Shown piece after piece: positions 25,879-33,770 of a stretch of DNA of 64,000 nucleotides. The DNA comes from Marinobacter salexigens. GTDB taxonomy: Bacteria > Pseudomonadota > Gammaproteobacteria > Pseudomonadales > Oleiphilaceae. Location: the NCBI RefSeq assembly GCF_018860765.1, contig NZ_JAHKPV010000021.1:613845-677844 (forward strand), read 5' to 3'. How positions within the stretch are numbered: the stretch's first letter is position 1; the number at the start of each line of letters is the position of its first letter. The notes beneath the pieces were generated by a model. That model did not search any database and was not told the DNA's origin. It saw nothing but the letters and a program-made list of their open reading frames with translations. The position numbers and the translations under genes are program-made.

Positions 25879-28157
25879 AACGCCCTCCTTCGACCGCCAC
25901 GAACTTCAGGTGCCATACGTTCCTGAGGCAGAATACGGGGCAGTTCAGACATGGGAATAACACCCTCAATCACATGATCCAACGCACTGTCACGCATGGT
26001 GACCAAACCAGAATCCAGCGCCCGCCAACGCAATTCTCCCACCGGCGGTTGGCTCGATATCGCATTGCGGATATCGGAGTCCACCTCCATATATTCCACA
26101 ATGGCTACCCTACCCCGGGTCCCACGACCACCGCACTTATCGCAGCCGGCACCTTCGAAACATTGAAAATTATCCGGGGCTCCATTGGGGAAGAGTTCCT
26201 CAAGTATTACAGGGTCTGGCGTTGCAGGCTTGCGACAATGCTTGCAGATTCGCTTGGCAAGGCGCTGGGCAATCACTGCCAACAACTCACCGGCAATGGA
26301 ATTGGGGTGAATACCCAAATCGTACAAGCGCTGCAGGGAGTCCACCGCATCGTTACTGTGCAATGTGGAAAGCACAACGTGGCCAGTCTGGGATGCACGG
26401 ATCGCTTCCAAAGCGGTTTCTTTATCACGAATTTCGCCGACCATAATAATATCGGGGTCCTGACGCACAAACGCTCGCATGGCATCCGCAAAGTTAAACC
26501 CGATATCGCTTCGTACTGGCGTTTGCTGGACATTATCGATGGAATATTCAATCGGATCTTCCACCGTAATGACCTTACGGCGGCCATCGTCTGCAAGCGT
26601 CTGCAGCCCAGCATAAAGCGTGGTCGACTTGCCCGAACCAGTAGGCCCAACAACCAGCACAAGTCCCGCAGGGTTATCCAAAAGGCGCTCATAATGTGCG
26701 CCAATCATCGGCGACATGCCCAGTTCGGCAATAGTCATAGCGCGACCGGTTTGGGGTAATAACCGGATAACCGCATGTTCACCGTGAAGAGAGGGCTGGG
26801 TCTGCACCCGAAGATCGTAGGCAATATCGCCAAGTTGTAAGCGCGAACGCCCACCTTGAGGCAACCTACGCTCGGCAATATTAAGCTCAGCGCGTAACTT
26901 TATAACGTTGATAACACCTCGGAGTTCCCGGGGCGTGAGTTGATACTGACCTAAATCCCGCAGGTCGCCGTCTACCCGCAAACGAATCCGTATGCGCTCA
27001 CCGTACTGTTCTATGTGAATGTCGCTGGCCTTTTCACTCACCGCATCGAGCAAAATTGCCTCGTATACAGATACCAGATAGGGGCTTACATGATCGGTTC
27101 CGGTTTCCTGACCTAGAGAGTTATCACGCTTGCCACCATTGCTGGAACCGGGGGTAGATAGAACAGCCTGATCGGCGGCAAACCGGTTGCCTTTGGCGGA
27201 TAAATCCAACGCTGACCATATTCTTCGGAAATCAGTGGGCGTAACCAGCCAGCACTCTATGGTGTGGTTAGGGCTCATACGCTCCAACTGATCAGTGCGA
27301 GCATCCGGGTCATCGGTAACAAACGTCACTGTGCCATTTGTCTGTGCCACAGGAATGATTCGGGACAAATCCAGAAAGGTGCGCGAGAAACGGCGAAATA
27401 ACTCATCTTTCAAGGTTGGCAACAGCTCATCAGCGTCAGCAAAGACCATTCCACGCTGTTGCGCTAGTGAGCGGTAGAGCTCGATTTCTTCAATGTTCAG
27501 ACTTCGGCGCAAAACATCCAACACGCGGCAGTTTTCTATTGCCGCCTCGGCCGTAGCTTTGGCCAAAGCATGTTCATCTATCATGCCCAAATCGATCAGG
27601 ATTTGCTCCGAGTTGCGATTAAAGTCCACCCAACCCAGCGTGCGCACCCGTTCGAGTTTATCGGCACGCTTCACGTACATCGCCATGCTTGGCACAGGTC
27701 CGGCCTTGCCTTCAAGGCAAATCAAATTGCCGCCTTCACAAAGATATCGCTTTAACGCATCGCGCTCAGCCATGAAGGTCGTGCACAACACAAAATCACA
27801 CGGCTGATCGAGCTCTAACTGGCTCTCGGCCGATTGCGCCAGAACATCTACATTATTTACCCCCAACCGGAAAAACCGCTCTCTCGCCGCCTTCGCAACA
27901 TTCGGGTTTTTCTCGATATAAATAACCCGCTGGGCGAGCTTAGACAATACAGCAGCAAGGTAGCCAGATCCGCCTCCCACATGCATCACAACATCCGCTG
28001 GCGTAATCTCCGGCATGATTGATAGGATATGGGCAACGGTTTCTTCGCGGGGGATAGAATGTCCGGTTATGGAAGGAATCAGATCCGAGCCGGTTACATA
28101 ATCGTTGCGGGATACAGCAAGAAGGGCCTCACGGCCCCTTAAATAAACTTTCTTCAT
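25875..28157 (-). CDS. Fusion of a PIMT-like methyltransferase domain with a GspE/PilB-type ATPase
   Basis: A 760-residue protein with an unusual domain order. Residues 1-180 resemble protein-L-isoaspartate O-methyltransferase: GHSIPREETVAHIL (32-45), SAM motif I in VVMHVGGGSGYLAAVLS (56-72) and IYIEKNPNVAKAAR (79-92). The usual TIS-Q-P active-site Ser appears replaced by Pro36, so isoaspartyl repair may be lost. Residues about 185-320 look like a GspE/MshE N-terminal domain. From about 360 on it is a secretion/pilus ATPase: Walker A GPTGSGKST (504-512), Asp box TVEDPIEYS (531-539), Walker B IIMVGEIRD (570-578), His box TGHVVLSTLHSNDA (591-604) and a zinc site (Cys638, Cys641, Cys672, Cys675). 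No pilin, secretin or PilC gene is nearby. It lies behind a DUF2802 gene in the chemotaxis run. Confidence 0.85.
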   Translation of the reverse strand: MKKVYLRGREALLAVSRNDYVTGSDLIPSITGHSIPREETVAHILSIMPEITPADVVMHVGGGSGYLAAVLSKLAQRVIYIEKNPNVAKAARERFFRLGVNNVDVLAQSAESQLELDQPCDFVLCTTFMAERDALKRYLCEGGNLICLEGKAGPVPSMAMYVKRADKLERVRTLGWVDFNRNSEQILIDLGMIDEHALAKATAEAAIENCRVLDVLRRSLNIEEIELYRSLAQQRGMVFADADELLPTLKDELFRRFSRTFLDLSRIIPVAQTNGTVTFVTDDPDARTDQLERMSPNHTIECWLVTPTDFRRIWSALDLSAKGNRFAADQAVLSTPGSSNGGKRDNSLGQETGTDHVSPYLVSVYEAILLDAVSEKASDIHIEQYGERIRIRLRVDGDLRDLGQYQLTPRELRGVINVIKLRAELNIAERRLPQGGRSRLQLGDIAYDLRVQTQPSLHGEHAVIRLLPQTGRAMTIAELGMSPMIGAHYERLLDNPAGLVLVVGPTGSGKSTTLYAGLQTLADDGRRKVITVEDPIEYSIDNVQQTPVRSDIGFNFADAMRAFVRQDPDIIMVGEIRDKETALEAIRASQTGHVVLSTLHSNDAVDSLQRLYDLGIHPNSIAGELLAVIAQRLAKRICKHCRKPATPDPVILEELFPNGAPDNFQCFEGAGCDKCGGRGTRGRVAIVEYMEVDSDIRNAISSQPPVGELRWRALDSGLVTMRDSALDHVIEGVIPMSELPRILPQERMAPEVRGGRRRAL

Positions 28158-28183
28158 TCATTAACATCCATCGCAGCGTAATG

Positions 28184-28576
28184 TTAGGCCGCCTGACGTT
28201 TTTTCAGCGCTGATACCAGCTCGGCCTCGGGACGGGATATTCCACACGTATTCATAAGATCGTCTATATCTGCACCAAGATCAACCAGCCGCGAGGCTTC
28301 ATCATAAGAAATACGCAAAGGGTCATTCTGGCGCATCTCGTCTAGAGTTGTACGTAGTTCATGCAGTTGCCGTTCGCACACCACAAGCCGCTGGCCTACG
28401 CCCATACTGCCGCTGGCTGTGGCATGCAGCTCCCTGCCGAGGGTATCGCATCGATCCTTGAGCATGGCTCTCAGTTGTCTGTTCTGACGCCCGAGCATAA
28501 TACCGTGTGCAAAAACCAACGAAATCGCTGTGGCAGTCAGTACCCAGGGAAGATAGGAAGGAATTTCAGTAAACAT
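28184..28576 (-). CDS. DUF2802 membrane protein of the chemotaxis/flagellar cluster
   Basis: A 130-residue protein with one N-terminal membrane helix (about 9-28), a helical probably coiled-coil middle (residues 33-85), and a C-terminal helix-turn-like stretch (ISYDEASRLVDLGADIDDLM then CGISRPEAELVSAL) typical of DUF2802. Related genes follow cheW in pseudomonads; the function is not known. Its ribosome-binding site GGAG lies inside a 12-bp hairpin directly before the ATG, which suggests translational control. Confidence 0.8.
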   Translation of the reverse strand: MFTEIPSYLPWVLTATAISLVFAHGIMLGRQNRQLRAMLKDRCDTLGRELHATASGSMGVGQRLVVCERQLHELRTTLDEMRQNDPLRISYDEASRLVDLGADIDDLMNTCGISRPEAELVSALKKRQAA

Positions 28577-28577
28577 A

Positions 28578-28615
28578 ATGGACGTCTCCGGTTATTTGCC
28601 ACGGGAGGCGTCCAT
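28578..28615 (-). promoter_or_regulatory. Hairpin covering the ribosome-binding site of the DUF2802 gene
   Basis: Arms ATGGACGTCTCC and GGAGGCGTCCAT (plus strand) form 12 pairs with one G-T wobble, around a 14-base loop. On the minus-strand mRNA the arm next to the start codon contains GGAGACGTCCAT, which includes the GGAG site about 10 bases before the ATG at 28576. The structure would hide the site unless opened by translation or a factor. Confidence 0.55.
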
Positions 28616-28643
28616 CATCAGGCTTGGCCGGTATGGCTCCGGT

Positions 28644-29132
28644 CTATAGCCCTGCGATTTCAGCCCATTCGTGGTCTGTCAGCATTTTGTCGAACTCGAC
28701 CAATATGATCAGTTCACCATCCTTGTTGCACACACCTTGGATAAATTTGGCGCTTTCTTCGTTGCCCACATTGGGCGCAGTCTCAATTTCGCTGGCCTTG
28801 AGGTACACAACTTCGGCCACGGAATCCACCAGAATACCCATCACCTGATCGGCAGATTCCATCACGACAATTCGGGTGGCATCTGTAATATCGGCATCCG
28901 CCAATCCGAACCTGCGGCGGGTATCGATAACCGTCACCACATTGCCACGCAAATTGATAATACCGAGAACGTAATCTGGAGCCCCCGGTACGGGTGCAAT
29001 CTCCGTGTATCTTAGTACTTCCTGAATCTGCATAACGTTCAGACCATAAGTCTCGTTATCCAGCCGGAAGGTCACATACTGCAAGACCTGACCATCATGG
29101 GCCTGATTTTGTTGTCCGCTTGGGGCTGCCAT
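28644..29132 (-). CDS. cheW: Chemotaxis coupling protein CheW
   Basis: A 162-residue CheW that links chemoreceptors to the CheA kinase. It shows the family core YVTFRLDNETYGLNVMQIQE, VLRYTEIAPVPGAPDYVLGI and INLRGNVVTVIDTRRRFG, where the conserved Arg-Gly interacts with receptors. The length is normal. It follows parP after a 134-base gap that contains two hairpins. The start is ATG at 29132, with the GGAG of AGGAGATACAGGCTATG in front. Confidence 0.95.
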   Translation of the reverse strand: MAAPSGQQNQAHDGQVLQYVTFRLDNETYGLNVMQIQEVLRYTEIAPVPGAPDYVLGIINLRGNVVTVIDTRRRFGLADADITDATRIVVMESADQVMGILVDSVAEVVYLKASEIETAPNVGNEESAKFIQGVCNKDGELIILVEFDKMLTDHEWAEIAGL

Positions 29133-29192
29133 AGCCTGTATCTCCTATTCGGCTGCCCGGCGGGCAACCTGATCGTCAAAAAAACATCATCA

Positions 29193-29243
29193 GTGCCCAA
29201 TACTATAGTTAAGGGCACAAACCGTGCCAGTACAGCACGGTTT
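29193..29243 (-). terminator. Two hairpins in the parP-cheW gap (possible attenuator)
   Basis: On the minus strand a perfect 9-bp hairpin (AAACCGTGC/GCACGGTTT, 7-base loop, 29219-29243) is followed at once by a 6-bp hairpin (GTGCCC/GGGCAC, 29193-29218). A run of seven T's comes 7 bases after the second arm. This could reduce read-through into cheW, or process the transcript. The T-run is a little far from the stem for a classical terminator. Confidence 0.4.
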
Positions 29244-29266
29244 CATTCCGTAACCGGACCAGCCGG

Positions 29267-30052
29267 TCAGTTCAAATCTAGATGATGCTCCCGTTCTGCA
29301 CGTACTAGCAAATCTGCCATGGTGCGCACATCAACCAGAGCACACATCTGCTCAATAACTGTTCCTGCCAACCAGGGCCGCTTGCTGCGAGCCGTGCGCC
29401 AGCGCACATCGTCTGGACTTAGAGTGAACGACTGGGCTACGTCATCACAGGCTAGCCCCCATTCGCTGTTATCCAAGCGAATAACAAACCGGTAGTTGTC
29501 GCGGGCATTGGCTGGGACTCTTCCAGACATTATCCATTCAGCGGTATCTACAACCCTCAAATTCTGTTCAGAGCTTACACGGATGCCCATGTACCAGAGG
29601 GGACTACCAGGAATGGGTCGAATATCTTCTTCAATCCGGTGAATAGCCCCCAACAACACAAGAGGAACCGCCAGTTGTAAGCCAGCGACAGTAAAAATCA
29701 AGCATTCAAAAGGCCGCTCTGACCATTCCGGGCGCAGTGCAGGCTCGTCTCGCTCTGGCTCTGGCTCTGGCGTCAGCTTCGGCGTGGAAGCCGCTACAGC
29801 AACGGACTCCCGAACCTGCACGGGTTGTGGTGCAACCTTTACCAGAGGCGCGGGTTCGGGTTTAGGCGCCATCACCGGCTTGGGTGCAATGACTGGTTTG
29901 GGCGCAGCCACAGGTTTTCGAGTTAGAGCCGGTTTGGGTTCTACAAGCTCCTCACGTAAAGCCGTGTCCGTTGCCGTATGCAGCAACTCGTCCAAATAAC
30001 TGGCAATGGCCGTGGTCGGATCTGCCGGCTTTGTCAATTTTCCGTCAGCCAT
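29267..30052 (-). CDS. parP: ParP-like CheW-domain protein
   Basis: A 261-residue protein with an N-terminal helix (ATAIASYLDELLHTATD), a Pro/Lys/Ala-rich linker (about 42-82, with repeated APKPV units) and a C-terminal CheW-like domain (PFECLIFTVAGLQLAVPLVLLG to the end). In Vibrio and Pseudomonas, ParP with this layout tethers CheA arrays to the cell pole through ParC. Here it directly follows a ParC-like ATPase (8-base overlap) and precedes cheW, which is the same order. The domain call is firm; the name ParP rests on this order. Confidence 0.8.
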   Translation of the reverse strand: MADGKLTKPADPTTAIASYLDELLHTATDTALREELVEPKPALTRKPVAAPKPVIAPKPVMAPKPEPAPLVKVAPQPVQVRESVAVAASTPKLTPEPEPERDEPALRPEWSERPFECLIFTVAGLQLAVPLVLLGAIHRIEEDIRPIPGSPLWYMGIRVSSEQNLRVVDTAEWIMSGRVPANARDNYRFVIRLDNSEWGLACDDVAQSFTLSPDDVRWRTARSKRPWLAGTVIEQMCALVDVRTMADLLVRAEREHHLDLN

Positions 30053-30842
30053 GCTGACGCTCCTTCATCGCACCTGTTCTTGCTAACACATCATCCAACA
30101 GGTGCCGGTACGCCCGAACACCGTGGGTTTGCGCATCCAGCTGAGATGGAATAATTCCGGCCTGACTGGCATCACGAAATTTCGTATCCACCGGCACCGC
30201 AAACTTCCACAGGTTGTCCTGATAAGTTTTACGAAGCTGATTTAGGCTCTTTATCGAAGCCTGAGTGCGCCGGTCAAACATGGTGGGCACGATGGTGTAA
30301 GACAACGGGTTCTTCTGGGAGCGCATGATCATCTGCAGGGTGTGCAGCATACGCTCAAGCCCTTTAATGGCGAGGAACTCGGTTTGCACTGGAATAATAA
30401 GATGCTGTGCCGCTGCCAACGCATTGACCATCAGAACACCCAGCGAGGGCGTGTTATCAAGAAGAACGTAGTCAAAATCGTCCCAGAGCTGGGTGAGTGC
30501 CCGGGAAATAATTAGGCCCATGCCTTCAACGCCAACCATTCGGCGCTCCAACGTTGCGAGCGCCGTGCTCGCTGGCAACAGTGCTAGCCCAGGGGAACTG
30601 GTGTCAGTAATAAGCTGAGCAGGAAGGCCCTCAGGTACCTTGCCTTGATGTTGAAACAAATCAAAAACACTGTGTGGGAGCGTGTCTGGATCATACCCAA
30701 ACCAACTGGTTAGAGAGCCATGGGGATCAAGATCAACCACCAGAACGCGCTTGCCACGCTCCGCCAGCAGGCCACCCAAAGTGACCACAGAGGTGGTTTT
30801 ACCCACACCACCTTTCTGATTGGCTACAGCCCAGATTCGCAC
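30045..30842 (-). CDS. parC: ParA-family ATPase ParC, polar localiser of chemotaxis arrays
   Basis: A ParA/Soj-like ATPase of 265 residues. I start it at the GTG at 30842 (MRIWAVANQKGGVGKTT), because GGAG lies seven bases before it. The longer ATG at 30896 has no such site and would overlap the FliA promoter's start region. The deviant Walker A KGGVGKTT (10-17) and the later LLDNTPSLGVLMVNAL are intact. ParC forms a polar gradient that positions chemotaxis arrays through ParP in Vibrio and Pseudomonas. It should not be confused with topoisomerase IV ParC. A good sigma-28 promoter lies 58 bases upstream, so it probably heads the late operon parC-parP-cheW and following genes. Confidence 0.85.
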   Translation of the reverse strand: MRIWAVANQKGGVGKTTSVVTLGGLLAERGKRVLVVDLDPHGSLTSWFGYDPDTLPHSVFDLFQHQGKVPEGLPAQLITDTSSPGLALLPASTALATLERRMVGVEGMGLIISRALTQLWDDFDYVLLDNTPSLGVLMVNALAAAQHLIIPVQTEFLAIKGLERMLHTLQMIMRSQKNPLSYTIVPTMFDRRTQASIKSLNQLRKTYQDNLWKFAVPVDTKFRDASQAGIIPSQLDAQTHGVRAYRHLLDDVLARTGAMKERQHG

Positions 30843-30899
30843 GTTTTTGCTCCAGAAACTACGTTGTTGCGACGCACTAAAATCACCTTGTATCAAGAT

Positions 30900-30926
30900 T
30901 TATCGGCCAGTTCCCATGCAACTTGA
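30900..30926 (-). promoter_or_regulatory. Sigma-28 (FliA) promoter of the parC operon
   Basis: On the minus strand TCAAGTTG, 11 bases, then GCCGATAA. The consensus is TAAAGTTT-N11-GCCGATAA: the -10 box is perfect, the -35 box matches 6 of 8, and the spacing is exact. Transcription would start near 30893, about 50 bases before the parC GTG. Confidence 0.75.
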
Positions 30927-31019
30927 ACGAGTTGCAAACCGGCAGCCTGTTGCCGCTTGAATGAATATTGGTGGAGTAATACAGAAACCGTGCCAGACAT
31001 TACAGTGCGATTAAACACC

Positions 31020-31802
31020 TTAGCGCATAACGCCCCGGATGCTGGCCTCACGGGATATCAACAGCACCACACGCCGGTTGCGACGCCGCCCTTCTTCTGT
31101 GTCGTTGCGGGCCAGAGGCTGGTGCTCGCCATAACCGACCGCTGCTAGGCGCTCAGGCTCAATGCCTTCCATATCCAACATACGCACAACGGCAGCCGCC
31201 CGGGCGGCTGACAGCTCCCAGTTAGACGGAAAACGCTGAGTGCGAATGGGCTGGTTATCGGTGAAACCTTCAACCTTTACGGCGTTGTCCCGGTTCCTGA
31301 GAACCCGCGCCACCTTATCCATCACCTCAAACGCGTCATAATGTGGCTCAGCATTACCACTGCCAAAAAGCAGGCTGTCTGGTAGGTTGAGGGAAAGCCA
31401 ACGATCATTAGTTTCAAGCGTAACCACCCCACGATCAATGAGCTCGTCAAATTCCATCGCCAGTTGGTTTGCCATAGTGCGGAGAGCTTCAGTACGTGAC
31501 TGCGTTTCCAGCGCAGGGTTTCTTGGCGCCTCAGTTACCTCAGGAGGAATAACGTCCTCCGTGGCAGTGATCTTCGGGCGCGGAGGTTGGTCACCGACTT
31601 CGATTGGCTGTAAGGATCGCTGGGGCGCGTTAAAAACGCCGGTAAGCGTCTCGGAAAGCACCTTGTACTTACCTTCATTTACCGAGGAGACAGAATACAT
31701 CACCACAAAAAAAGCAAACAACAGGGTTATGAAATCCGCATAGGAAATCAGCCAACGCTCTTTGTTGTGCAAATCGTCCTGAGGTTGCCTGCGACGCCGC
31801 AT
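31020..31802 (-). CDS. motD: Flagellar motor stator protein MotD (MotB family)
   Basis: A 260-residue stator subunit with one N-terminal membrane helix (about 18-38) carrying the proton-binding Asp23 in ISYADFITLLFAFFVVMYSV. It has a linker and a C-terminal OmpA-like peptidoglycan-binding domain (VKVEGFTDNQPIRTQRFPSN followed by WELSAARAAAVVRML). With MotC it forms a stator unit. The pair lies between cheB and parC as in Pseudomonas, where MotCD drives swarming and high-load swimming. It follows motC by 18 bases. Confidence 0.92.
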   Translation of the reverse strand: MRRRRQPQDDLHNKERWLISYADFITLLFAFFVVMYSVSSVNEGKYKVLSETLTGVFNAPQRSLQPIEVGDQPPRPKITATEDVIPPEVTEAPRNPALETQSRTEALRTMANQLAMEFDELIDRGVVTLETNDRWLSLNLPDSLLFGSGNAEPHYDAFEVMDKVARVLRNRDNAVKVEGFTDNQPIRTQRFPSNWELSAARAAAVVRMLDMEGIEPERLAAVGYGEHQPLARNDTEEGRRRNRRVVLLISREASIRGVMR

Positions 31803-31820
31803 ATTAAGAACCGGGTTTGC

Positions 31821-32561
31821 CTACTGCAGGAAGCCCCGCAGCCGCAATTCAATGGATTTAGGGTTCTCACCCTCCGCGATGGCGATTAACCCATCGATCA
31901 TCATGTCTTCGTACCTTGAGCGCTCTTTAACCAATCCGCGCAGTTTGTTGGCAACCGGAAAAAACAGCAGGTTTGCCAAGGCCACACCGTAGATAGTCGC
32001 CACAAACGCTGTTGCGATTCCGCTGCCGAGGGACTCCGGGTTTTCAAGGTTGGTCATTACCTGAATCAGCCCCATGACCGCGCCAATAATGCCAATTGTG
32101 GGTGAATACCCACCCATGGCCTCAAATACCCGCGCCGCCTCCAGATTGCGCTGCTCCCTGCAATCCAAATCAATTTCCATAATGCTGCGGATGGTTTCTG
32201 TTTCGGCCCCGTCTACCAGCAACTGAAGACCTTTGCGCGCAAAGTTTTCCGGTTCGTTTTCTGCCAGCCCCTCAAGCCCCAACAAGCCTTGCTTGCGGGC
32301 CTTTACACTCCAATCAATCACCTTACCGATACCGTCTTCAATACTGATATACGGGGGAACAAACACCCAACGGGCCTGAGCAAAGGCCCGCTTTAATACC
32401 GGCCAAGAGGTTTGAAGAATCGTTGCAGCCAAAGTGCCACCAACTACGATAATGGCAGCCGGTCCATTAAACAGTGAGCTCAGTGCCCCACCTTCAAGTA
32501 GATTGCCCCCAAGGATGGCGGCAAACGCCAGAACCACTCCGAGCAGGCTTAGGAAATCCAT
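31821..32561 (-). CDS. motC: Flagellar motor stator protein MotC (MotA family)
   Basis: A 246-residue MotA-family protein with four membrane segments (about 4-20, 33-50, 148-168, 180-200) and a large cytosolic loop that contacts FliG. Family text includes GGYSPTIGIIGAVMGLIQVM and GSGIATAFVATIYGVALANLL, in the channel helices with the conserved prolines. It overlaps the cheB stop by one base and is followed by motD. The motCD pair is distinct from a motAB set, which is not in this window. Confidence 0.92.
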   Translation of the reverse strand: MDFLSLLGVVLAFAAILGGNLLEGGALSSLFNGPAAIIVVGGTLAATILQTSWPVLKRAFAQARWVFVPPYISIEDGIGKVIDWSVKARKQGLLGLEGLAENEPENFARKGLQLLVDGAETETIRSIMEIDLDCREQRNLEAARVFEAMGGYSPTIGIIGAVMGLIQVMTNLENPESLGSGIATAFVATIYGVALANLLFFPVANKLRGLVKERSRYEDMMIDGLIAIAEGENPKSIELRLRGFLQ

Positions 32562-33715
32562 TAGCAGACACCCTCAATGAGTCGAGGGCCGACTTCGTCC
32601 AGTGACAAGACTTCATCACTTAGGCCGGCTTTGGCAACGGCCATAGGCATGCCATAAATGACCGACGATTTTTCATCCTGCGACCAGATAGGCGAACCGC
32701 TTTGCTTCATCATTCGACAGCCTTCGCGGCCATCTGAGCCCATGCCGGTAAGAATCACACCAAGGGTTTTACCAGGATAAGCCCGGGCGAGAGAGCCGAA
32801 GGTAACGTCAACACACGGTCGGTAATTAAGCCTCTCGTCCCCGGGTAAAATCCGGACTCTGGGCTGGCCACTTCGGTTTTCGATCATCATCTGTTTGCCG
32901 CCGGGCGCAAGCAACGCCAAACCCGGGCGCAGACTATCGCCGTCTTCCGCTTGCCGGACTTCTATCTTGCACAGTTTATTCAGGCGTTCGGCAAACGCTG
33001 GCGTAAAGCTCGCAGGCATATGCTGAACCAGCACAATCGGAGAGGGAAAGTTAGCCGGTAACACGCTCAGCACACGTTGGAGCGCCACTGGCCCACCAGT
33101 AGAGGTGCCAATCGCAACAACGGCATAGTGCCGTGCGGGCCCTTTTCGCATAGGCCGTTTGGACGGCTCTTCAGGGAGTGGTTGCGCAGACTGACGGCCA
33201 GATGCCAATGGGCGACCAGTCGCGGAAGGCTTAGCCAAGGGCGCACGCGCAGATGGCGAAGTAGGCCTTGGAGATGCTGGTGTCGATGGTGCGGGGGACT
33301 GCGACCGACCAGACGGACGGCTGCGGGCAACGTCCAGCACGCGATCAATCAGGATTTTTTGCAGCTGGCTGCCGTCTCTGGCAATTTCCTCGAAGTTTTT
33401 CGGTAGAAAATCAACGGCCCCAGCTTCCAGCGCATCCAGTGTTATTCTGGCGCCTTCGTAAGTGAGCGACGAAAACATCAGTACGGGAGTCGGATGCTTT
33501 TGCATGATTTCCCGCACAGCCGAAATGCCGTCCATAATCGGCATTTCGTAATCCATGGTAATAACATCTGGGCGTAGTGATGCCGCCAGCTCAACGCCTT
33601 CCCGACCGTTAGCCGCCGCACCCACAACGCGGATCTGCCCCGACGAGGTCAATATCTCCGTCAGCCGTTTGCGGAAGAAGCCTGAGTCGTCAACGACCAG
33701 GACAGAAACCGTCAT
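32561..33715 (-). CDS. cheB: Chemotaxis protein-glutamate methylesterase/glutamine deamidase CheB
   Basis: A 384-residue response regulator that demethylates chemoreceptors for adaptation. The receiver domain has the acidic pair at 9-10 and the phospho-acceptor Asp55 (VITMDYEMP). A long Pro/Ser/Ala-rich linker spans about 131-195. The methylesterase domain carries the catalytic Ser205 (AIGTSTGGP), His232 (LVQHMPASF) and the Asp in GMGSDGREG. The linker is longer than in E. coli. It lies between cheA and motC, all on the minus strand with tight spacing. Confidence 0.96.
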   Translation of the reverse strand: MTVSVLVVDDSGFFRKRLTEILTSSGQIRVVGAAANGREGVELAASLRPDVITMDYEMPIMDGISAVREIMQKHPTPVLMFSSLTYEGARITLDALEAGAVDFLPKNFEEIARDGSQLQKILIDRVLDVARSRPSGRSQSPAPSTPASPRPTSPSARAPLAKPSATGRPLASGRQSAQPLPEEPSKRPMRKGPARHYAVVAIGTSTGGPVALQRVLSVLPANFPSPIVLVQHMPASFTPAFAERLNKLCKIEVRQAEDGDSLRPGLALLAPGGKQMMIENRSGQPRVRILPGDERLNYRPCVDVTFGSLARAYPGKTLGVILTGMGSDGREGCRMMKQSGSPIWSQDEKSSVIYGMPMAVAKAGLSDEVLSLDEVGPRLIEGVC

Positions 33716-33770
33716 CCGTTTCTCCTACCAGTGTACTTTTTTCGTAGAGCCATCAGCCACTAAAGCAATC

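Noticed and set aside
25073..25960. Plus-strand open frame of 295 codons opposite the MoxR-type gene
   Set aside because: The product is Ser/Thr/Arg-rich shadow sequence, while the minus strand encodes a complete AAA+ protein.
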